Shown: one piece after another, positions 1 to 9,254 of the stretch
Layout of the letters: each line of letters starts with the position of its first letter
Numbering within the stretch: position 1 is the stretch's first letter
Assembly (NCBI GenBank): GCA_029239975.1
Contig: JARBTX010000056.1
Span: 1-40,585 of the forward strand
DNA length: 40,585 bases
Direction: 5' to 3'
Origin: Anaerocolumna sp.
Lineage (GTDB): Bacteria; Bacillota; Clostridia; Lachnospirales; Lachnospiraceae
Notes under the pieces: model-generated
Told to the model about the DNA's origin: nothing
What the model saw: only the letters and a program-made list of their open reading frames with translations
Databases searched by the model: none
Translations under genes and position numbers: made by a program

Positions 1-47
1 TCTTTATCGGCTACTGATGTTCCACCGAACTTTTTAACAATAAGCAT
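1..47 (-). CDS. Aspartate kinase, N-terminal fragment (runs off window)
   Basis: Only the first 15 codons are present. They read MLIVKKFGGTSVADK, and the KFGGTSV signature is the nucleotide-binding start of aspartokinases, which phosphorylate aspartate at the entry to lysine, threonine and methionine synthesis. An AGGAGG ribosome-binding site lies 5 bases upstream of the ATG. It follows the putative homoserine kinase and homoserine dehydrogenase genes on the same strand, which supports the assignment and suggests one aspartate-family operon. The isozyme class cannot be told from this fragment. Confidence 0.85.
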   Translation of the reverse strand, partial: MLIVKKFGGTSVADK

Positions 48-108
48 ACGCTGCCTCCTACTTTCTTCATTTTGCCTTATATCTGTAAATTAACGAACGT
101 ATGAACTT

Positions 109-1308
109 TTATTCAAACAATTTGTTAATTATATCAAACCCATTCTTAACTACATTACCACTATTCTTAGCCTCTTCTTCGTTATAGTTCCAAGTATTAT
201 TAAGTTCCTTGGTACTATCATAAAGCATATATGGCACTGGATCACTGGTGTGAGTTCTACAGTGAATTGGTGTTGGATGATCCGGCATTATAAGGATACG
301 ATAATCTACACCACGTTGGTCCATCTGTTCCTTCACTACTTTAATAACTTTTTCATCTAATTGTTCTATCGCTATTATTTTATTCGGAATACTGCCTTGG
401 TGTCCCATCTCATCTGGTGCTTCTATATGAATATACACAAAATCATAATTATTTTCAAGTAATTCTTTTACTCCAGCCATTGCTTTTCCTACATAATTAG
501 TGTGTAAGGTCCCATTTGCCCCCAGAACTTCTACAACTTTCATATTTGCACCGACTGCAATTCCTTTTAGTAAGTCAACGGCGGAGATCATAGCACCCTT
601 TTTATGGAATTTATCTTCAAATGAAGTAAGCGCTGGTCTGGTACCTGCACCCCAAAACCAAATGGAATTTGCTTTATTTAATCCCTTTTTAGCTCGTTCT
701 ATATTTAATGGATGATTATTTAGGATATCATAGCTTTTTACCATCATACATTTTAAATATGCGTCATTAGGTAAATATGTGCCAATCTCACTACCTAAGA
801 TATCATGTGGTGGTGTTAATTCGACTACTTCTCCTTTATCCCAGATGGTAAGGTGTCTGTAACTTGTCCCTAAGTAGAACTTATAAGTTTCATTCTGAAG
901 TTCATCCTTTAAAGCCTTAAGTAAGACAGCTGCATCTTCCGTTGAGATTTCACTGGCACTATGGTCAATGATTGTTTTCTTCTCATAAGGCAACTCATCA
1001 TCAGATACCGTTACTATATTACATCTTATGGCGATATCAGTAGCTTTCATATCCACCCCAATACTTAAGGCCTCAAGTGGTGATCTACCTGTATAGTATT
1101 GCTTTGGATCATATCCTAAAACAGATAGGTTTGCAGTATCACTACCTGGTTTCATTCCTTCTGGAATTGTATGACATAAGCCTATTTCAGAAAGTTTAGC
1201 TAAACGGTCCATTGTAGGAGTTTTTGCATATTCTAATGGAGTTTTGCTATCAAGGGATTCTATTGGTTCATCTGCCATACCATCGCCTAAAATAATAATA
1301 TATTTCAT
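109..1308 (-). CDS. Cofactor-independent phosphoglycerate mutase-like protein, putative homoserine kinase
   Basis: The 399-residue protein belongs to the alkaline phosphatase superfamily, archaeal-type (ApgM) phosphoglycerate mutase group. Visible motifs are ILGDGMADEP at residues 6-15, PGSDTANLSVLGYDP around 54-68, which carries the likely catalytic hydroxyl residue, and a C-terminal metal-binding MPDHPTPIHCRTH. A subfamily of these proteins found in threonine operons lacking a GHMP-type thrB is proposed to act as homoserine kinase. Its place between hom and aspartokinase makes that role more likely here than glycolysis, but this is inference. The ATG at 1308 is chosen because AGGAGG ends 6 bases before it; the ATG at 1314 directly abuts that site and has no spacing. 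Confidence 0.85.
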   Translation of the reverse strand: MKYIIILGDGMADEPIESLDSKTPLEYAKTPTMDRLAKLSEIGLCHTIPEGMKPGSDTANLSVLGYDPKQYYTGRSPLEALSIGVDMKATDIAIRCNIVTVSDDELPYEKKTIIDHSASEISTEDAAVLLKALKDELQNETYKFYLGTSYRHLTIWDKGEVVELTPPHDILGSEIGTYLPNDAYLKCMMVKSYDILNNHPLNIERAKKGLNKANSIWFWGAGTRPALTSFEDKFHKKGAMISAVDLLKGIAVGANMKVVEVLGANGTLHTNYVGKAMAGVKELLENNYDFVYIHIEAPDEMGHQGSIPNKIIAIEQLDEKVIKVVKEQMDQRGVDYRILIMPDHPTPIHCRTHTSDPVPYMLYDSTKELNNTWNYNEEEAKNSGNVVKNGFDIINKLFE

Positions 1309-1375
1309 CTTCATCCTCCTTTTTTATAGAATCCGTAGCATACGCTACGGATTCTATTGAATCTTAACATTCGAT

Positions 1376-2593
1376 TTAAAACATAACACGAATCATACTA
1401 ACCACGTTCCCAAGTTCAGCTTCCTTTTTACGATATGTTTCTTCATCCATTTTCATGGTTATAAAAGCGTATTCACCATCTATCTCAGGAACACTAACTT
1501 CTTCTACATGACCAAATAACAAGGCAACCTTTTCTTTTATTTCATCGCTATTTCCTGCTACTCGTACAAAAAATTTATGTTTTGCATACTTTATATCAGA
1601 TAGTCTTAATTTTTTACTGCTCCATAATGTCATGATGTTAGCACCGATATGTTTTGCCGCATCCACAACATCAGCAACTACTGCGCTTGCAGTAGGTAAT
1701 TTACCTGCACCACTACCATAAAACATAACGTCACCAATTACATTACCCCTTACAAAGATACCATTGAAAACATCATTTACGCTAAATAAAGGATGATTTG
1801 GTTTTATCATCATCGGTGCTACCATAGCATATACACTGTCTTGCTCTTTTCTACTACTACCAAGAAGTTTAATACTTGCACCGATTGCTTTCGCATATTT
1901 AATGTCAGCATCTGTTATCTTTGTTATTCCTTCTGTATATATATCTTCAAAATCAACTTGCATACCAAATGCAAGGGAAGAAAGAATTGCAATTTTTCTG
2001 CATGCATCATAACCTTCTACATCTGCTTGTGGATTACGTTCTGCATAGCCTCTTGCTTGAGCTTCTTTTAGTACTGTATCAAAATCTGCTCCGTCATTAC
2101 TCATTTTTGATAGAATGTAGTTTGTAGTACCATTTAATATACCAGTTATCTCTTCGATTTCGTCTGCTGTTAAGGACTGATTGAGTGGTCTGATAATTGG
2201 AATACCACCACCAACACTTGCTTCAAATAAAAAGTTCACATTCATTGACTTTGATAATTCTAATAATTCAGCACCATGTTTTGCAACTAACTCCTTATTG
2301 GATGTGCATACACTTTTACCTTTCATAATTGCTTCTCTTACAAAAGTAAATGCAGGCTCAACTCCACCCATCACCTCAACGATGATTTTTATCTCTGGGT
2401 CATTTAAAATGATACTATAATCATGAACAATTTTATCTTGTACTGGATCTCCAGGAAAATCTCTTAAATCAAGAACATATTTAACATTGATATCCTGCCC
2501 GCATCTTCTACTAATGCTGTCACCATTCACGTTTAATACTTCAATTACTCCTGAACCTACTATACCATAACCTAACACTGCTATATTAACCAT
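1376..2593 (-). CDS. hom: Homoserine dehydrogenase
   Basis: This 405-residue enzyme reduces aspartate semialdehyde to homoserine with NAD(P)H, the branch step toward threonine and methionine. The N-terminal Rossmann motif VLGYGIVGSG (residues 6-15) binds the nucleotide. The central catalytic region contains EASVGGGIPIIRPL and NGTTNYILSKM, typical of the family. The last 80 or so residues form an ACT domain starting near FFVRVAG, the usual site of threonine feedback. Length is normal for the monofunctional type. AGGAGG upstream of the ATG supports the start. It lies 34 bases after an ACT-HTH protein and 67 bases before the putative homoserine kinase, so co-transcription is likely. Confidence 0.96.
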   Translation of the reverse strand: MVNIAVLGYGIVGSGVIEVLNVNGDSISRRCGQDINVKYVLDLRDFPGDPVQDKIVHDYSIILNDPEIKIIVEVMGGVEPAFTFVREAIMKGKSVCTSNKELVAKHGAELLELSKSMNVNFLFEASVGGGIPIIRPLNQSLTADEIEEITGILNGTTNYILSKMSNDGADFDTVLKEAQARGYAERNPQADVEGYDACRKIAILSSLAFGMQVDFEDIYTEGITKITDADIKYAKAIGASIKLLGSSRKEQDSVYAMVAPMMIKPNHPLFSVNDVFNGIFVRGNVIGDVMFYGSGAGKLPTASAVVADVVDAAKHIGANIMTLWSSKKLRLSDIKYAKHKFFVRVAGNSDEIKEKVALLFGHVEEVSVPEIDGEYAFITMKMDEETYRKKEAELGNVVSMIRVMF

Positions 2594-2627
2594 AATTAGC
2601 TCCCTCCTGCAAAACTTTATACTTTAC

Positions 2628-3068
2628 TTATTCTCTCGCTAATATTTTCAAATAATGAATGCCATCAAGTGCTTCAATCTGATCAAATATAACGGACGTA
2701 TCTACGATGTGATTTGGAATCTCTATACTTAATGTTAAAGATGCTATACCATTAACTGGAATACTTTGATGTATGGTTAATATATTCGCATCATTTTTTG
2801 CTACACAATTTAATACACAGGATAATAATCCTGGTTTATCATCCACTTGAAGCATAAAGGTAATCGTCTTACCCCTTGCATTCTCGTGAAATGGGAAAAT
2901 ATCATCTTTATACTTATAAAAAGAGCTTCTACTAATGCCCACGATATCAGCCGCATCCTGAACCGTAAAAACTTTCTCGGAATCTAACAATCTTTTTGCT
3001 TCTACAACTTTTAGTAGGACTTCTGGAACGGCCTTTTTCTTTACTATAAAATACTTACTTTCATCCAT
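2628..3068 (-). CDS. ACT domain protein with N-terminal HTH (UPF0735/PheB-like)
   Basis: The 146-residue protein has an N-terminal helix-turn-helix-like segment around residues 33-55 (VQDAADIVGISRSSFYKYKDD) followed by an ACT domain from about residue 68 (MLQVDDKPGLLSCVLNC). This architecture is the UPF0735/PheB family, often placed directly before hom in Firmicutes. ACT domains bind amino acids, so an amino-acid-responsive regulator of the operon is plausible but unproven. The ATG at 3068 is preferred over an upstream TTG at 3080 because GGAG lies 6 bases before it. It is the first gene of the operon that continues into hom. Confidence 0.85.
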   Translation of the reverse strand: MDESKYFIVKKKAVPEVLLKVVEAKRLLDSEKVFTVQDAADIVGISRSSFYKYKDDIFPFHENARGKTITFMLQVDDKPGLLSCVLNCVAKNDANILTIHQSIPVNGIASLTLSIEIPNHIVDTSVIFDQIEALDGIHYLKILARE

Positions 3069-3182
3069 ATTTGGCTCCAATCTCCTAAATGAATACTTTG
3101 ATTATTTATTATCTATCTTTACTTAAATCATACTCTCTCTAATTGTATGTATAGGAAAAACACATGTCTTTCTCAGAGAGAT

Positions 3183-3211
3183 ATAGTAACACACTTTTTT
3201 TCAAAAAGCAA
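3183..3211 (-). promoter_or_regulatory. Candidate sigma-A promoter for the ACT-hom operon
   Basis: On the minus strand TTGCTT and TACTAT are separated by 17 bases, about 115 bases before the first gene. The -35 box lies inside a 9-bp inverted repeat (TTCAAAAAG / CTTTTTGAA), which might be an operator. The -10 matches the consensus at only four positions. Confidence 0.45.
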
Positions 3212-3252
3212 CTACTTTTTGAATAAATTTTCTTTTTTGGGACAATATATGC

Positions 3253-3288
3253 AAAAAAAGATTGCCCCTTTTCAATCAGGGCAATCTT
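3253..3288 (-). terminator. Rho-independent terminator of cheW
   Basis: A perfect 10-bp stem (3258-3267 with 3279-3288) and an 11-base loop are followed on the minus strand by a run of seven U. It lies 80 bases beyond the cheW stop codon. Confidence 0.85.
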
Positions 3289-3367
3289 TATCAACTAATT
3301 CTACTCTTTGAATGTTTAATATATGCAATAAAACTTGATAAAAATACAATTTGATAGCGCTTATTGA

Positions 3368-3853
3368 TTATTGGTTAGACATAAAGTTTTCAATATGTTC
3401 TTGCTCTTTTGAAGATAATATTCCGTTATGGTCTAATAAAATAATCATTCTGCCACTTATATTGGCAACATTTTTAATATAAGCAGTATCAAAACTTTTA
3501 ACGATAACAGGTGTTTCACTGATATTAGCGGTAGGAATTTCAAGAATTTCTTTCACTGCATCGACTTCAAAAGCCATGAGTATATTATTGGATTTTGTAA
3601 CAATTAACTTACTATTATCATCAATCTCACTGTCTGCTAATCCAAATTTTCTGCGTAAGCTATAAACTGGAATTACATCCCCACGTAAATTAATGATTCC
3701 TCTAATATAAGATGGCGCATTCGGTATACGTACTAAGTCAGTATATTTTTCAATTGCATTTACTAACATTATGTCTAATCCGAATTCTTCATCTCCTAAT
3801 GTAAATATAACTTGTTTTGTTTCATTTGTCTGTACAGCTTTATTTGTCTCCAT
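3368..3853 (-). CDS. cheW: CheW-type chemotaxis coupling protein
   Basis: The 161-residue protein is a single CheW/SH3-like domain that links chemoreceptors to the CheA kinase. Family features are IFTLGDEEFGLDIMLV near the start, RIPNAPSYIRGIINLRGDVIPVYSLR in the middle (the conserved Arg-Gly-Ile-Asn-Leu-Arg-Gly turn), and a C-terminal LLDHNGIL segment. The ATG at 3853 has AAGAAGG 8 bases upstream; a TTG one codon earlier is less likely. It stands alone, with no cheA or receptor gene beside it. No terminator is visible between prfB and cheW (127 bases), so read-through from secA-prfB is possible. Fits the flagellar genes elsewhere in the window. Confidence 0.9.
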   Translation of the reverse strand: METNKAVQTNETKQVIFTLGDEEFGLDIMLVNAIEKYTDLVRIPNAPSYIRGIINLRGDVIPVYSLRRKFGLADSEIDDNSKLIVTKSNNILMAFEVDAVKEILEIPTANISETPVIVKSFDTAYIKNVANISGRMIILLDHNGILSSKEQEHIENFMSNQ

Positions 3854-3980
3854 CAATCGTACCTTCTTTCCTTTCTCTATCGTGAATGCATACCTAGATA
3901 AAGTCTATCTATTGTATTTTATTTTTACAATTTAAATATAGTTTTTTACATATATATTTTAAATTAATTGAAATAATATT

Positions 3981-5115
3981 TTAATTTAACTCTTTTACGT
4001 TAGAGCTATTATTAATACTTTTCCACTTCAGATAAGCATTAATAAAAGGATCAAGATTACCATCTAAGACACTAAGTGCATTACCTACTTCAGCATTAGT
4101 TCTATGATCTTTTACCATGGTATATGGCTGCATAACATAGGATCTAATTTGATTACCAAAACCGATCTCTTTTTGCTCACCACGAATACCAGACTCTTTT
4201 TCTTGATTTTCTTGTTTTTTAAGCATGTATAGTTTTGCTTTTAACATTTGCATTGCTTTATCTTTATTCTGAAATTGAGAACGTTCATTTTGACATTGAA
4301 CTACAATACCTGTTGGTAAATGAGTGATTCGAATCGCAGATGAAGTTTTATTAACATGCTGACCACCTGCTCCACTAGAACGGTAGGTATCAATTCGTAA
4401 TTCCGTTTCATCAATATCAATATCAATGTCTTCTTCAATGTCAGGCATTACATCACAAGAAACAAAGGATGTTTGTCTCTTTCCTGCCGCATTAAATGGA
4501 GAGATACGAACAAGTCGGTGGACACCATGCTCTGATTTTAGATGTCCATATGCATTCAAACCACTAATCTGAATGGTAACAGATTTAAGTCCTGCTTCTT
4601 CACCATCAAGAAAGTCTAATATTTCAGTAGAAAAGCCTTTCTTATCCGCCCATTTTTGATACATTCGGCTTAGCATACTAGCCCAATCACAGCTTTCTGT
4701 TCCACCTGCACCAGCATGAAGTGTTAAAATCGCATTGCATTTATCATATTCATCGGATAAAAGCGTGTTAAGTCTTAGTTCTTCAAAATCTTCGATAAAT
4801 TTATTTAAAGATTCTTGTATCTCAGGTACTAGAGATGCGTCATTTTCTTCATAACCCATCTCTAATAAAACTTCAATATCTTCATATTCACCTTTTAAAG
4901 AATTATACTCATCGATAATATCCTTTAAATTTTTTAATTCCTTTACATAACCTTGGGCTTTCGTTGCATTATCCCAAAAATTAGGTTCTTCCATGATTCG
5001 CTCAATCATTTTTACTCTTTCTTGCTTATTAGCAAGGTCAAAGTGAATCCCCCACTTCAATTAATGGTTTTTCATAAGTGCCAAGGGTATATTTTAACTG
5101 GTCTAACTCAACCAC
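3981..5115 (-). CDS. prfB: Peptide chain release factor 2, with +1 programmed frameshift
   Basis: RF2 releases the peptide at UGA and UAA stops. The reading frame opens with GTG at 5115 (AGAGGTG 5 bases upstream) and runs 25 codons to CTT TGA at 5043-5038. A +1 slip over CTTTGAC (5043-5037) continues as Asp-Leu-Ala-Asn-Lys, giving 377 residues in all. A GGGGG run lies just upstream of the shift site, as in other RF2 genes, though 5 bases rather than 3 from CTT. The codon-recognition tripeptide SPF (in VRISPFNAAG) and the catalytic GGQ (in SSGAGGQHVNKT) are intact. The in-frame UGA makes synthesis self-limiting. It follows secA by 50 bases, a common pairing in Firmicutes. Confidence 0.95.
5037..5055 (-). 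promoter_or_regulatory. prfB recoding site (CTT TGA C with upstream G-rich SD-like run)
   Basis: On the minus strand the order is GTGGGGG, ATTCA, CTT, TGA, C. In frame 0, translation stops at TGA (5040-5038). The downstream RF2 sequence is in the +1 frame. It is the established RF2 autoregulatory site, slipping when RF2 is scarce. Confidence 0.9.
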
Positions 5116-5165
5116 AATTTCACCTCTTTTTGTGAATTCATTTTTACCACAACAATTTTTGTGAA

Positions 5166-7736
5166 TTAATTTTTTCCACAACAATGTTTATACTTTAATC
5201 CGCTTCCACATGGGCATGGATCATTAGGTTGAATTTTCTTAGCCGCTCTCTTAACTGGACCTTGTTGAACAGAATCATCCTTATTCGTACCAGTAACTTT
5301 AGCAACTTGCTCTCTTTCAACATTTTGTTCGATTCTAACATGCATCAATGCTTTTATAGTATCTTCACTGATTGCTTTTGTCATTTCATCAAACATTTCA
5401 AATCCCATAAATTTGAATTCTACTAAAGGATCTTTTTGTCCATACGCTTGTAAACCAATTCCTTGACGTAATTGATCCATATCGTCGATATGATCCATCC
5501 ATTTTCTATCAATTACTTTTAGTAAGATTACACGCTCTACTTCTCTTAAATGTTCCTTTTCTGGGAATTCAGCTTCTTTTGCTTCATATAGTTTTACAGC
5601 TTCTTCTTTTAATCTTTGAATCAAAGCATTCTTTTTACCACGATCTAACTCATTTTCAGTTAGTACAATTCTATCATATGGTATGATTGGAAGTAAAAGA
5701 TTATTTAACTCATTTAAATCCCATTCTTCTGGTTGTTGATCATCACTAATACAAGTATTTACAGATGTTTCAACAATATCAGTAATCATCTTAAAGATAG
5801 AGTCTCTCATGTTCTCGCCATCAAGAACTCTTCTTCTTTCTGCATAGATGATTTCTCTTTGATCGTTATTTACTTGGTCATATTCTAATAAGTTCTTTCT
5901 GATACCATAGTTGTTATTCTCTATACGCATCTGAGCTTTTTCGATTGCATTACTTAACATTTTATGCTCAATCTGCTCACCTTCTGGTAATCCTAAGGAA
6001 TTAAACATACTCATTAGTCTGTCAGATCCAAATAAACGCATTAAATCATCTTCAAGAGAAATGTAGAAACGAGATTCACCTGGATCACCTTGACGACCAG
6101 CACGACCTCTTAACTGGTTATCAATACGTCTGGATTCATGACGTTCTGTACCAATAATCTTAAGTCCGCCCACTTCTCTAACGCCTTCTCCAAGTTTAAT
6201 ATCAGTACCACGACCAGCCATATTCGTAGCAATGGTCACTGCACCATATACACCTGCGTCTGCGATGATTTCTGCTTCCATCTCATGGAATTTAGCATTT
6301 AAGACTTTATGTGGAACATTTTTCTTTTTTAATAAATCACTGATTTCTTCAGAAGCTTCGATGGTAATTGTACCAACTAATACTGGTTGGCCTTTTTTAT
6401 GAGATTCAATAATCTCATTAACTACTGCATTTAATTTTTCTTTTCTAGTTTTATATACCGCATCTTGTTTATCCATACGTGCTACTGGAACATTAGTTGG
6501 TATCTCAATAACGTCCATTCCGTATATATCTCTAAATTCTTTTTCTTCTGTTAAAGCAGTACCAGTCATACCACACTTTTTCGAATATTTATTAAAGAAG
6601 TTCTGGAACGTAATCGTTGCAAGAGTTTTACTTTCTCTTTTTACTTTTACTTTTTCTTTTGCTTCAATTGCTTGGTGAAGACCATCGGAGTAACGTCTAC
6701 CTGGCATAATACGACCAGTAAATTCATCAACGATTAATACTTCATCATTATTAACAACATAATCTTTGTCTCTAAACATTAAGTTATGAGCACGTAAAGC
6801 AAGTATAATATTGTGTTGGATTTCTAAGTGTTCTGGATCAGCAAGATTCTCAATTTTAAAGAAATCTTCAACCTTTTCTACACCTTGTGCAGTAAGATTT
6901 ACGTTCTTATCTTTTTCATTAACAATAAAATCGCCTTCTTCTTCAATCTCTTCTTTCATGATTGCAGCCATTTTTGTTAATTCGCCACTTTCCTTACCAC
7001 GAACCAATTGTCTTGCAAGAATATCACAAGCTTCATAAAGTCTTGTGGATTTACCACTTTGTCCAGAAATAATAAGTGGTGTTCTAGCTTCATCTATTAA
7101 TACAGAGTCAACTTCATCGATTACAGCAAAGTGAAGTCCTCTTTGAACTAACTGTTCTTTATAAATAACCATGTTATCTCTTAAGTAATCAAAACCTAAT
7201 TCGTTGTTGGTTGCATAAGTTATATCACAATTATATGCTTCTCTTCTTTCGTCATTATTCATACTATTAAGAATAACGCCTACTTTTAATCCTAAAAATT
7301 CATGTACTTGACCCATCCATTCAGAGTCACGCTTTGCTAAATAGTCATTAACAGTTACGATGTGAACTCCGTTTCCTTCAAGTGCATTTAAATATGCTGG
7401 TAAAGTTGAAACCAACGTTTTACCTTCACCAGTACGCATTTCAGAAATTCTTCCTTGGTGTAATATAACACCACCCATTAACTGAACGCGATAATGTTTT
7501 ATTCCTAATACTCTTTTAGCTGCTTCTCGAACTACGGCATAAGCTTCAACTAAAAGGTCATCTAAAGTTTCACCATTTTTAAGTCTATTTCTGAATTCTA
7601 CAGTTTTATTTCTTAGTTCTGAATCTGAAAGTTTTTCCATATCCGGCGCAAGCGCTTCGATTTTATCAACAATAGGAATTATTAATTTAATTTCTCTTTC
7701 ACTGTGTGTGCCAAATATCTTAGTTAAAAAACCCAT
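5166..7736 (-). CDS. secA: Preprotein translocase ATPase SecA
   Basis: This 856-residue motor drives secretory proteins through SecYEG at the cytoplasmic membrane. Walker A is MRTGEGKT at about residues 100-107, and the DEAD-like Walker B is in [19 protein letters not shown] near 205-223. The second helicase domain shows [12 protein letters not shown] and [13 protein letters not shown]. The C-terminus carries the zinc-binding SEC-C motif [13 protein letters not shown], which binds SecB or phospholipid in other species. Length is typical. The gene leads a unit with prfB 50 bases downstream. A promoter is visible about 95 bases upstream of the ATG. Confidence 0.98.
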   Translation of the reverse strand: MGFLTKIFGTHSEREIKLIIPIVDKIEALAPDMEKLSDSELRNKTVEFRNRLKNGETLDDLLVEAYAVVREAAKRVLGIKHYRVQLMGGVILHQGRISEMRTGEGKTLVSTLPAYLNALEGNGVHIVTVNDYLAKRDSEWMGQVHEFLGLKVGVILNSMNNDERREAYNCDITYATNNELGFDYLRDNMVIYKEQLVQRGLHFAVIDEVDSVLIDEARTPLIISGQSGKSTRLYEACDILARQLVRGKESGELTKMAAIMKEEIEEEGDFIVNEKDKNVNLTAQGVEKVEDFFKIENLADPEHLEIQHNIILALRAHNLMFRDKDYVVNNDEVLIVDEFTGRIMPGRRYSDGLHQAIEAKEKVKVKRESKTLATITFQNFFNKYSKKCGMTGTALTEEKEFRDIYGMDVIEIPTNVPVARMDKQDAVYKTRKEKLNAVVNEIIESHKKGQPVLVGTITIEASEEISDLLKKKNVPHKVLNAKFHEMEAEIIADAGVYGAVTIATNMAGRGTDIKLGEGVREVGGLKIIGTERHESRRIDNQLRGRAGRQGDPGESRFYISLEDDLMRLFGSDRLMSMFNSLGLPEGEQIEHKMLSNAIEKAQMRIENNNYGIRKNLLEYDQVNNDQREIIYAERRRVLDGENMRDSIFKMITDIVETSVNTCISDDQQPEEWDLNELNNLLLPIIPYDRIVLTENELDRGKKNALIQRLKEEAVKLYEAKEAEFPEKEHLREVERVILLKVIDRKWMDHIDDMDQLRQGIGLQAYGQKDPLVEFKFMGFEMFDEMTKAISEDTIKALMHVRIEQNVEREQVAKVTGTNKDDSVQQGPVKRAAKKIQPNDPCPCGSGLKYKHCCGKN

Positions 7737-7830
7737 ATTTTTTCACTCCTGTACTCTTCTAATTCATTCGGGAATTATTTATTTATACCCCTAATCCTAC
7801 TTACAATTTACAATTTACAGTTCAATCTAT

Positions 7831-7859
7831 ATTGTATCATTTATGCATTTACTATTCAA
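7831..7859 (-). promoter_or_regulatory. Sigma-A promoter of secA-prfB
   Basis: TTGAAT and TACAAT lie 17 bases apart on the minus strand, and TG one base before the -10 gives an extended -10. Immediately upstream is a 14-bp palindrome, ACTTTTTAAAAAGT (7861-7874). Confidence 0.65.
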
Positions 7860-7944
7860 CACTTTTTAAAAAGTATGTGTACAATCACAGAAATTTCATA
7901 TTAATGAGAAAATTTAGGTGAAGTAAAAATAATTTCTCAAAAAG

Positions 7945-7973
7945 AAAAAAAGGGGCTTTGTCAGCCCCTTTTT
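7945..7973 (-). terminator. Rho-independent terminator of hpf
   Basis: A GGGGCT / AGCCCC stem (7952-7957 with 7963-7968), extended by A-T pairs, has a 5-base loop and a U run on the minus strand. It begins only a few bases after the hpf stop codon. Confidence 0.85.
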
Positions 7974-7979
7974 ATTATT

Positions 7980-8507
7980 CTAATATTCTGGTTCAATTAA
8001 ACCATAAGTATTTCCTTTTCGTTTATAAACCACATTCACTTCGTCAGTTTCAGCATTGCGATATACGAAGAAATTATGACCTAAAAGCTCCATCTGTACA
8101 CAAGCTTCTTCTGGGTCCATTGGTTTTATGGCAAACTTCTTAGTTCTAATAATCTTAATGGATTCATCTTCAACATTCTCATCATCCATAAATGCTTGAT
8201 TCAAATTCACTACTGCTTGTTTTTGTTGAATCAGTTTATTTTTATATTTTCTAAGTTGACGTTCAATTACTTCTTCTACTAGATCGATGGATACATACAT
8301 ATCTGAACTAGTTTGTTCTGCTCGAACGATACTACCTTTCATAGGAATAGTTACTTCAATTTTTTGCCTTTCTTTTTCAACATTCATTGTTACATGAATC
8401 TCAGTATCAGGAGTAAAATATCTCTCAAGTTTTCCAATCTTCTCGTAAACAGCTGTCTTAAGACCCTCTGTCACATCAATATTTCTACCGCTAATTATAT
8501 AACGCAT
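7980..8507 (-). CDS. hpf: Ribosome hibernation promoting factor, long form
   Basis: The 175-residue protein has an N-terminal HPF/RaiA domain (MRYIISGRNIDVTEGLKTAV to about residue 100) that binds the small-subunit decoding region. A linker then leads to a C-terminal dimerisation domain (about 118-175, with MDPEEACVQMELLGHNFFVYRN) that makes 100S ribosome dimers. This is the long form usual in Firmicutes. The ATG at 8507 is chosen because AAAGGAG lies 9 bases upstream; a TTG at 8516 sits against that site. It has its own promoter and terminator, so it is a single-gene unit beside secA, its common neighbour. Confidence 0.95.
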   Translation of the reverse strand: MRYIISGRNIDVTEGLKTAVYEKIGKLERYFTPDTEIHVTMNVEKERQKIEVTIPMKGSIVRAEQTSSDMYVSIDLVEEVIERQLRKYKNKLIQQKQAVVNLNQAFMDDENVEDESIKIIRTKKFAIKPMDPEEACVQMELLGHNFFVYRNAETDEVNVVYKRKGNTYGLIEPEY

Positions 8508-8542
8508 AATGATCAACTCCTTTTAACTTTCTTTATATGCAT

Positions 8543-8571
8543 ATTATACCACATCCACCTTATTGTGACAA
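8543..8571 (-). promoter_or_regulatory. Sigma-A promoter of hpf
   Basis: TTGTCA and a perfect TATAAT are 17 bases apart, ending 35 bases before the ATG. No sigma-B-like or sigma-H-like sequence replaces it. Confidence 0.8.
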
Positions 8572-8837
8572 GCATTTTCCACGTTAAATGATGCAAATTT
8601 CATTCTTTTCGACCTAAAAATTACATATTATCCTATATTTTTTAATAATAGCTGATTAAAATACTATTTTTCGATATTTTGCACGCAATTGTATAACATT
8701 TTTCTTTATTATTTGACAATAAAACAATTGTCTGATTATTGTCCACTCAGACCTAAAATGGTTTATTTTATCATTACTTACAAAACAAATATTCGTTATT
8801 GACAGCTTGTACCTATACGACAGTGGTGGTTAAAAAT

Positions 8838-8919
8838 TGTGGATAATGTGGATAACTCAGTGTATAACTTCTATTCCATTGAAAATCAACCTTTTTTATT
8901 GTGGATAACTTATGGATAA
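8838..8919 (-). promoter_or_regulatory. DnaA-box cluster
   Basis: Three perfect DnaA boxes (TTATCCACA read on the minus strand) lie at 8838-8846, 8847-8855 and 8900-8908. The first two directly abut. A one-mismatch box (TTATCCATA) lies at 8911-8919, and a weaker TGTATAA copy at 8861. All four main boxes have the same orientation. An AT-rich tract follows. No dnaA, dnaN or other replication gene is in the window, so this is called a DnaA-binding cluster, not an origin. Confidence 0.75.
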
Positions 8920-9205
8920 CTGGACAAGTTGTACCCAGCTAAAATCACACTGTTAACTAAAAATCAGTAATTTTGTGCAGATTGTATATCTAAACTGCTG
9001 TAGATAGTCCATTTAACCTAGAAATATTAAAAAACGAATTATATACTATTTCATAAAATTCAAAGAATTTTCTAAACATTTTAAATCATTTCATATTATG
9101 TGTAAAATAAACTGAAAAAATTCAAAAAAATAAAATCCTTTTAAAACATTGAGTTCTTTTGAGCTATAAATCGCATTATAATTTTCTGATTCATCTATTT
9201 CGCAA

Positions 9206-9240
9206 CAAAAAAGGTTAGGCACTTAAGATGCCTAACCAAT
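9206..9240 (-). terminator. Rho-independent terminator of the NlpC/P60 gene
   Basis: A perfect 9-bp stem (GGTTAGGCA at 9213-9221 with 9229-9237) has a 7-base loop and is followed by six U on the minus strand. Confidence 0.9.
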
Positions 9241-9254
9241 TAAAGTTTATTTAA

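Larger units (their letters stand above)
8508..9254. other. Gene-free region of about 750 bases between hpf and the NlpC/P60 gene
   Basis: No convincing coding frame is present on either strand. It holds the hpf promoter (8543-8571), a DnaA-box cluster (8838-8919), a strongly AT-rich tract (about 9020-9190) and the terminator of the wall hydrolase (9206-9240). It is the longest non-coding stretch in the window. Confidence 0.8.

Noticed and set aside
3069..3257. T-box or lysine riboswitch before the aspartate-family operon
   Set aside because: Neither the T-box core sequence nor the lysine aptamer's conserved elements are visible, and the leader is too short for either to be likely.
8508..9254. 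Chromosomal origin of replication
   Set aside because: DnaA boxes and AT-rich DNA are present, but no dnaA, dnaN, recF, gyrB or rpmH is in the window. Only a DnaA-binding cluster is claimed.
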